From NCBI GenBank assembly GCA_031278535.1, contig JAITKH010000196.1:1-6142 (forward strand): 6,142 nucleotides of DNA, written 5' to 3'. The position numbers were made by a program, and so were the translations under genes. This document shows, one piece after another, positions 4,651-6,142 of the stretch. This DNA comes from Planctomycetota bacterium (GTDB lineage: Bacteria > Planctomycetota > SZUA-567). Numbering within the stretch: the first letter of the stretch is position 1; each line of letters begins with the position of its first letter. The notes beneath the pieces were generated by a model. That model was given only the letters and a program-made list of their open reading frames with translations. It searched no databases and was not told the DNA's origin.

Positions 4651-6142
4651 TTCGGATCCGGATGCGGCGTCGCTTTGTCGTCCCGGTTTTCCGAAGGAAT
4701 GCGGTGTGTTTTCGACAGGAATACCGAGATTTGCGAAGACAGGGACAGAAGTTTTTCCGAAACGGCGGCATTGGTGGATGCGCTGTCCACGTTTCGTTTC
4801 GCGACCTCCATCACCTGTTCCAGTCCCGCCAGCACCTCGCTGATGATCCGCGATTGATCCGCAGCCTGTTCCGTAACCTTTCGCATCAATTGCGCCGCGT
4901 CGGTGGCGATGCGCTCGATCTCTTCCAGGGCGGTCATGGTCTTTTCGCCCATGTCCAGGCCGACTTGCACCTTGGCCGCGGACTCCCGCAGGGTTTCGGT
5001 AGTGGAGACGACGGACTGGGCGCTGCGGTTGGCGAGTTGCCGGACCTCGGAAGCGACCACATTGAAGCCGCGGCCGTGGGATCCGGCTCGTGCCGCCTCG
5101 ACGGCCGCATTGAGGGCAAGGATGTTGGTCTGAAAGGCAATGACGTCGATTGCCTTGAGCGCGGTATTGATGCTCTCGGTGATGCCGGAGATTTCCTGCA
5201 TGGCCTCCGAAAGTTGCCGCATCCGCTGGTTGCCGTCGGTGGCCGTCCGTTCCACCTGCTCGATTATCCTGTTCGTGTTCCCGGCCAATTCCGCGTTGGA
5301 TCGGGCATGCGCCTCGAGCCGGCTTGCCGCTTTCGATATTTCCTGGAACACCGAACTCTGCTCCGTGGCGCCGGCTGAAAGCTCTTGGCTGTGCGCGCTG
5401 ACGTTTGACGCGACTCGCAGCAATTCCTGCGACAAGGCGGCGACCTGCCTGAGAATGCCGTCCAAATCGGCAATGCTCGTCTCCATCGCCGCCGTGCGCG
5501 AGCGGATGGCCAGGATCATCCGGTTGAAAGCGTCGAAAAGCGTGTTGAATTCGCGGAAACGCGACATCTTCGCGACCAATTCCAGATCGCCGCGGGCAAT
5601 GCGCTCGGCCGTCTGGATCGATTGCCGGAGCGGAGTGAGCACGAAATGCAGGATGACGACAGCCACGGCCGCAGCCAGGATCGTCGCCGCCAGCATCATC
5701 GCCAGTCCCAAGGATAGCCGCTTCCGGATGGGGCCGGTGAGAGTTTCCTCTGGAAGGAACACCGCCAGGGAATAATCCTTCCCGGTATCCAGAGGGGCAA
5801 GAATCATGAAGTGGGGAATCCCGGCGTTTCCGCTTTTCAGGAGCACCTTGTCGATTTTCAAATCCCGGCGTTGGCGGATTTCCGGCGCTGAGGCCGTGTC
5901 GGCTTCGCCGGATGGAACGATATCGTCGGCGAACAGATTCGCGCCGCTCTTCACCTTTTTGAGATCCGGGTGCAGAACATATTTGCCTTCGCGGTCGATC
6001 ACCGCGCAAAAAGCCCCTTCGCCCAGTTCGGCGGCGGAACGGTTGATCAGTTCGGCATACCAATCCGCCCGCGTGTCCACGCACAGCATGCCGTAAAATC
6101 GTCCGTCCGCCATTATGGGAATGGTGTAGGTGAAAATCCAAT
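4617..6142 (-). CDS. Methyl-accepting chemotaxis protein, Cache-HAMP-signalling domain (N-terminus beyond window)
   Basis: The frame is open to the window edge, with 507 residues visible. Numbering below starts at the Met at 6113, nine codons in; this Met is internal because the nine residues before it (WIFTYTIPI) continue a typical Cache strand. Residues 1-~125 are the C-terminal part of a periplasmic Cache sensor (RFYGMLCVD, CAVIDREGKYVLHPD, HFMILAPLDTGKDYSLAVFLP). Residues ~133-158 form a transmembrane helix, ~159-210 a HAMP linker (LTPLRQSIQTAERIARGDLE), and ~210-468 the cytoplasmic coiled-coil hairpin. The tip IAFQTNILALNAAVEAARAG (325-344) is nearly invariant in receptors that bind CheA and CheW. 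Spacing after the tip is collinear with E. coli Tsr from memory, suggesting the 36-heptad class. GATEQSSVFQEIS (248-260) resembles a CheR/CheB methylation segment. There is no C-terminal NWETF-type CheR/CheB tether. Residue 345 is Ser where Glu is usual. The protein senses an extracytoplasmic ligand, identity unknown, and controls taxis. TAA is at 4617-4619. Confidence 0.95.
   Translation of the reverse strand, partial: WIFTYTIPIMADGRFYGMLCVDTRADWYAELINRSAAELGEGAFCAVIDREGKYVLHPDLKKVKSGANLFADDIVPSGEADTASAPEIRQRRDLKIDKVLLKSGNAGIPHFMILAPLDTGKDYSLAVFLPEETLTGPIRKRLSLGLAMMLAATILAAAVAVVILHFVLTPLRQSIQTAERIARGDLELVAKMSRFREFNTLFDAFNRMILAIRSRTAAMETSIADLDGILRQVAALSQELLRVASNVSAHSQELSAGATEQSSVFQEISKAASRLEAHARSNAELAGNTNRIIEQVERTATDGNQRMRQLSEAMQEISGITESINTALKAIDVIAFQTNILALNAAVEAARAGSHGRGFNVVASEVRQLANRSAQSVVSTTETLRESAAKVQVGLDMGEKTMTALEEIERIATDAAQLMRKVTEQAADQSRIISEVLAGLEQVMEVAKRNVDSASTNAAVSEKLLSLSSQISVFLSKTHRIPSENRDDKATPHPDPNQPAANTRRRE

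Noticed and set aside
4651..4720. Possible terminator in GGATCC/CCGGAT-rich DNA after the second glycosyltransferase
   Set aside because: Only short palindromes such as CGGATCCG are present, with no stable stem plus T-run, and the stretch codes for the chemoreceptor C-terminus.
3226..6141. A 971-codon minus-strand open frame across the second glycosyltransferase and chemoreceptor
   Set aside because: It is antisense in register to the glycosyltransferase and out of frame with the chemoreceptor, whose own frame carries clear Cache, HAMP and signalling motifs. The long translation shows no family motif.
1..6142. CRISPR array, tRNA, rRNA, insertion sequence or phage gene
   Set aside because: No regularly spaced direct repeats, cloverleaf, rRNA signature, transposase motif or terminal inverted repeats were seen; nearly all bases are covered by the five protein genes.

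Overview
The window is a gene-dense, high-GC stretch (clearly above 60% G+C by eye) from a bacterium. A chemoreceptor with a Cache sensor domain and a cytosolic rRNA pseudouridine synthase with a long basic tail point to a motile, probably Gram-negative organism. The pseudouridine synthase C-terminus faintly recalls planctomycete/lentisphaere-type proteins, but the sequence does not support a firm taxonomic call.

Layout: positions 1-4650 hold four plus-strand genes joined end to end by overlaps. They are the 3' part of an RsuA/RluB-family pseudouridine synthase (1-557), a GT4-type glycosyltransferase (550-1674), a two-domain protein fusing an alpha/beta-hydrolase (monoacylglycerol-lipase-like) to a ketopantoate-reductase-family oxidoreductase (1643-3487), and a second, sequence-degenerate GT4-type glycosyltransferase (3484-4650). 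Consecutive overlaps are 8, 32 and 4 nt, so the genes very probably form one translationally coupled operon. On the minus strand, a methyl-accepting chemotaxis protein (4617-6142, its N-terminus beyond the window) converges on the operon and overlaps the last glycosyltransferase by 34 nt.

How the genes fit together: the two glycosyltransferases flank the hydrolase-reductase fusion, which suggests a small module making or tailoring a glycoconjugate or glycolipid; no substrate can be read from the sequence. The most unusual element is the fusion: both halves keep their family's catalytic residues and there is no internal start codon candidate at the junction. The two glycosyltransferases depart from the GT4 donor-site consensus, mildly in the first and severely in the second. 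The chemoreceptor looks functional and unrelated to the operon.

There is no intergenic gap of any length. I saw no tRNA, rRNA, CRISPR, insertion sequence, or convincing promoter or terminator.
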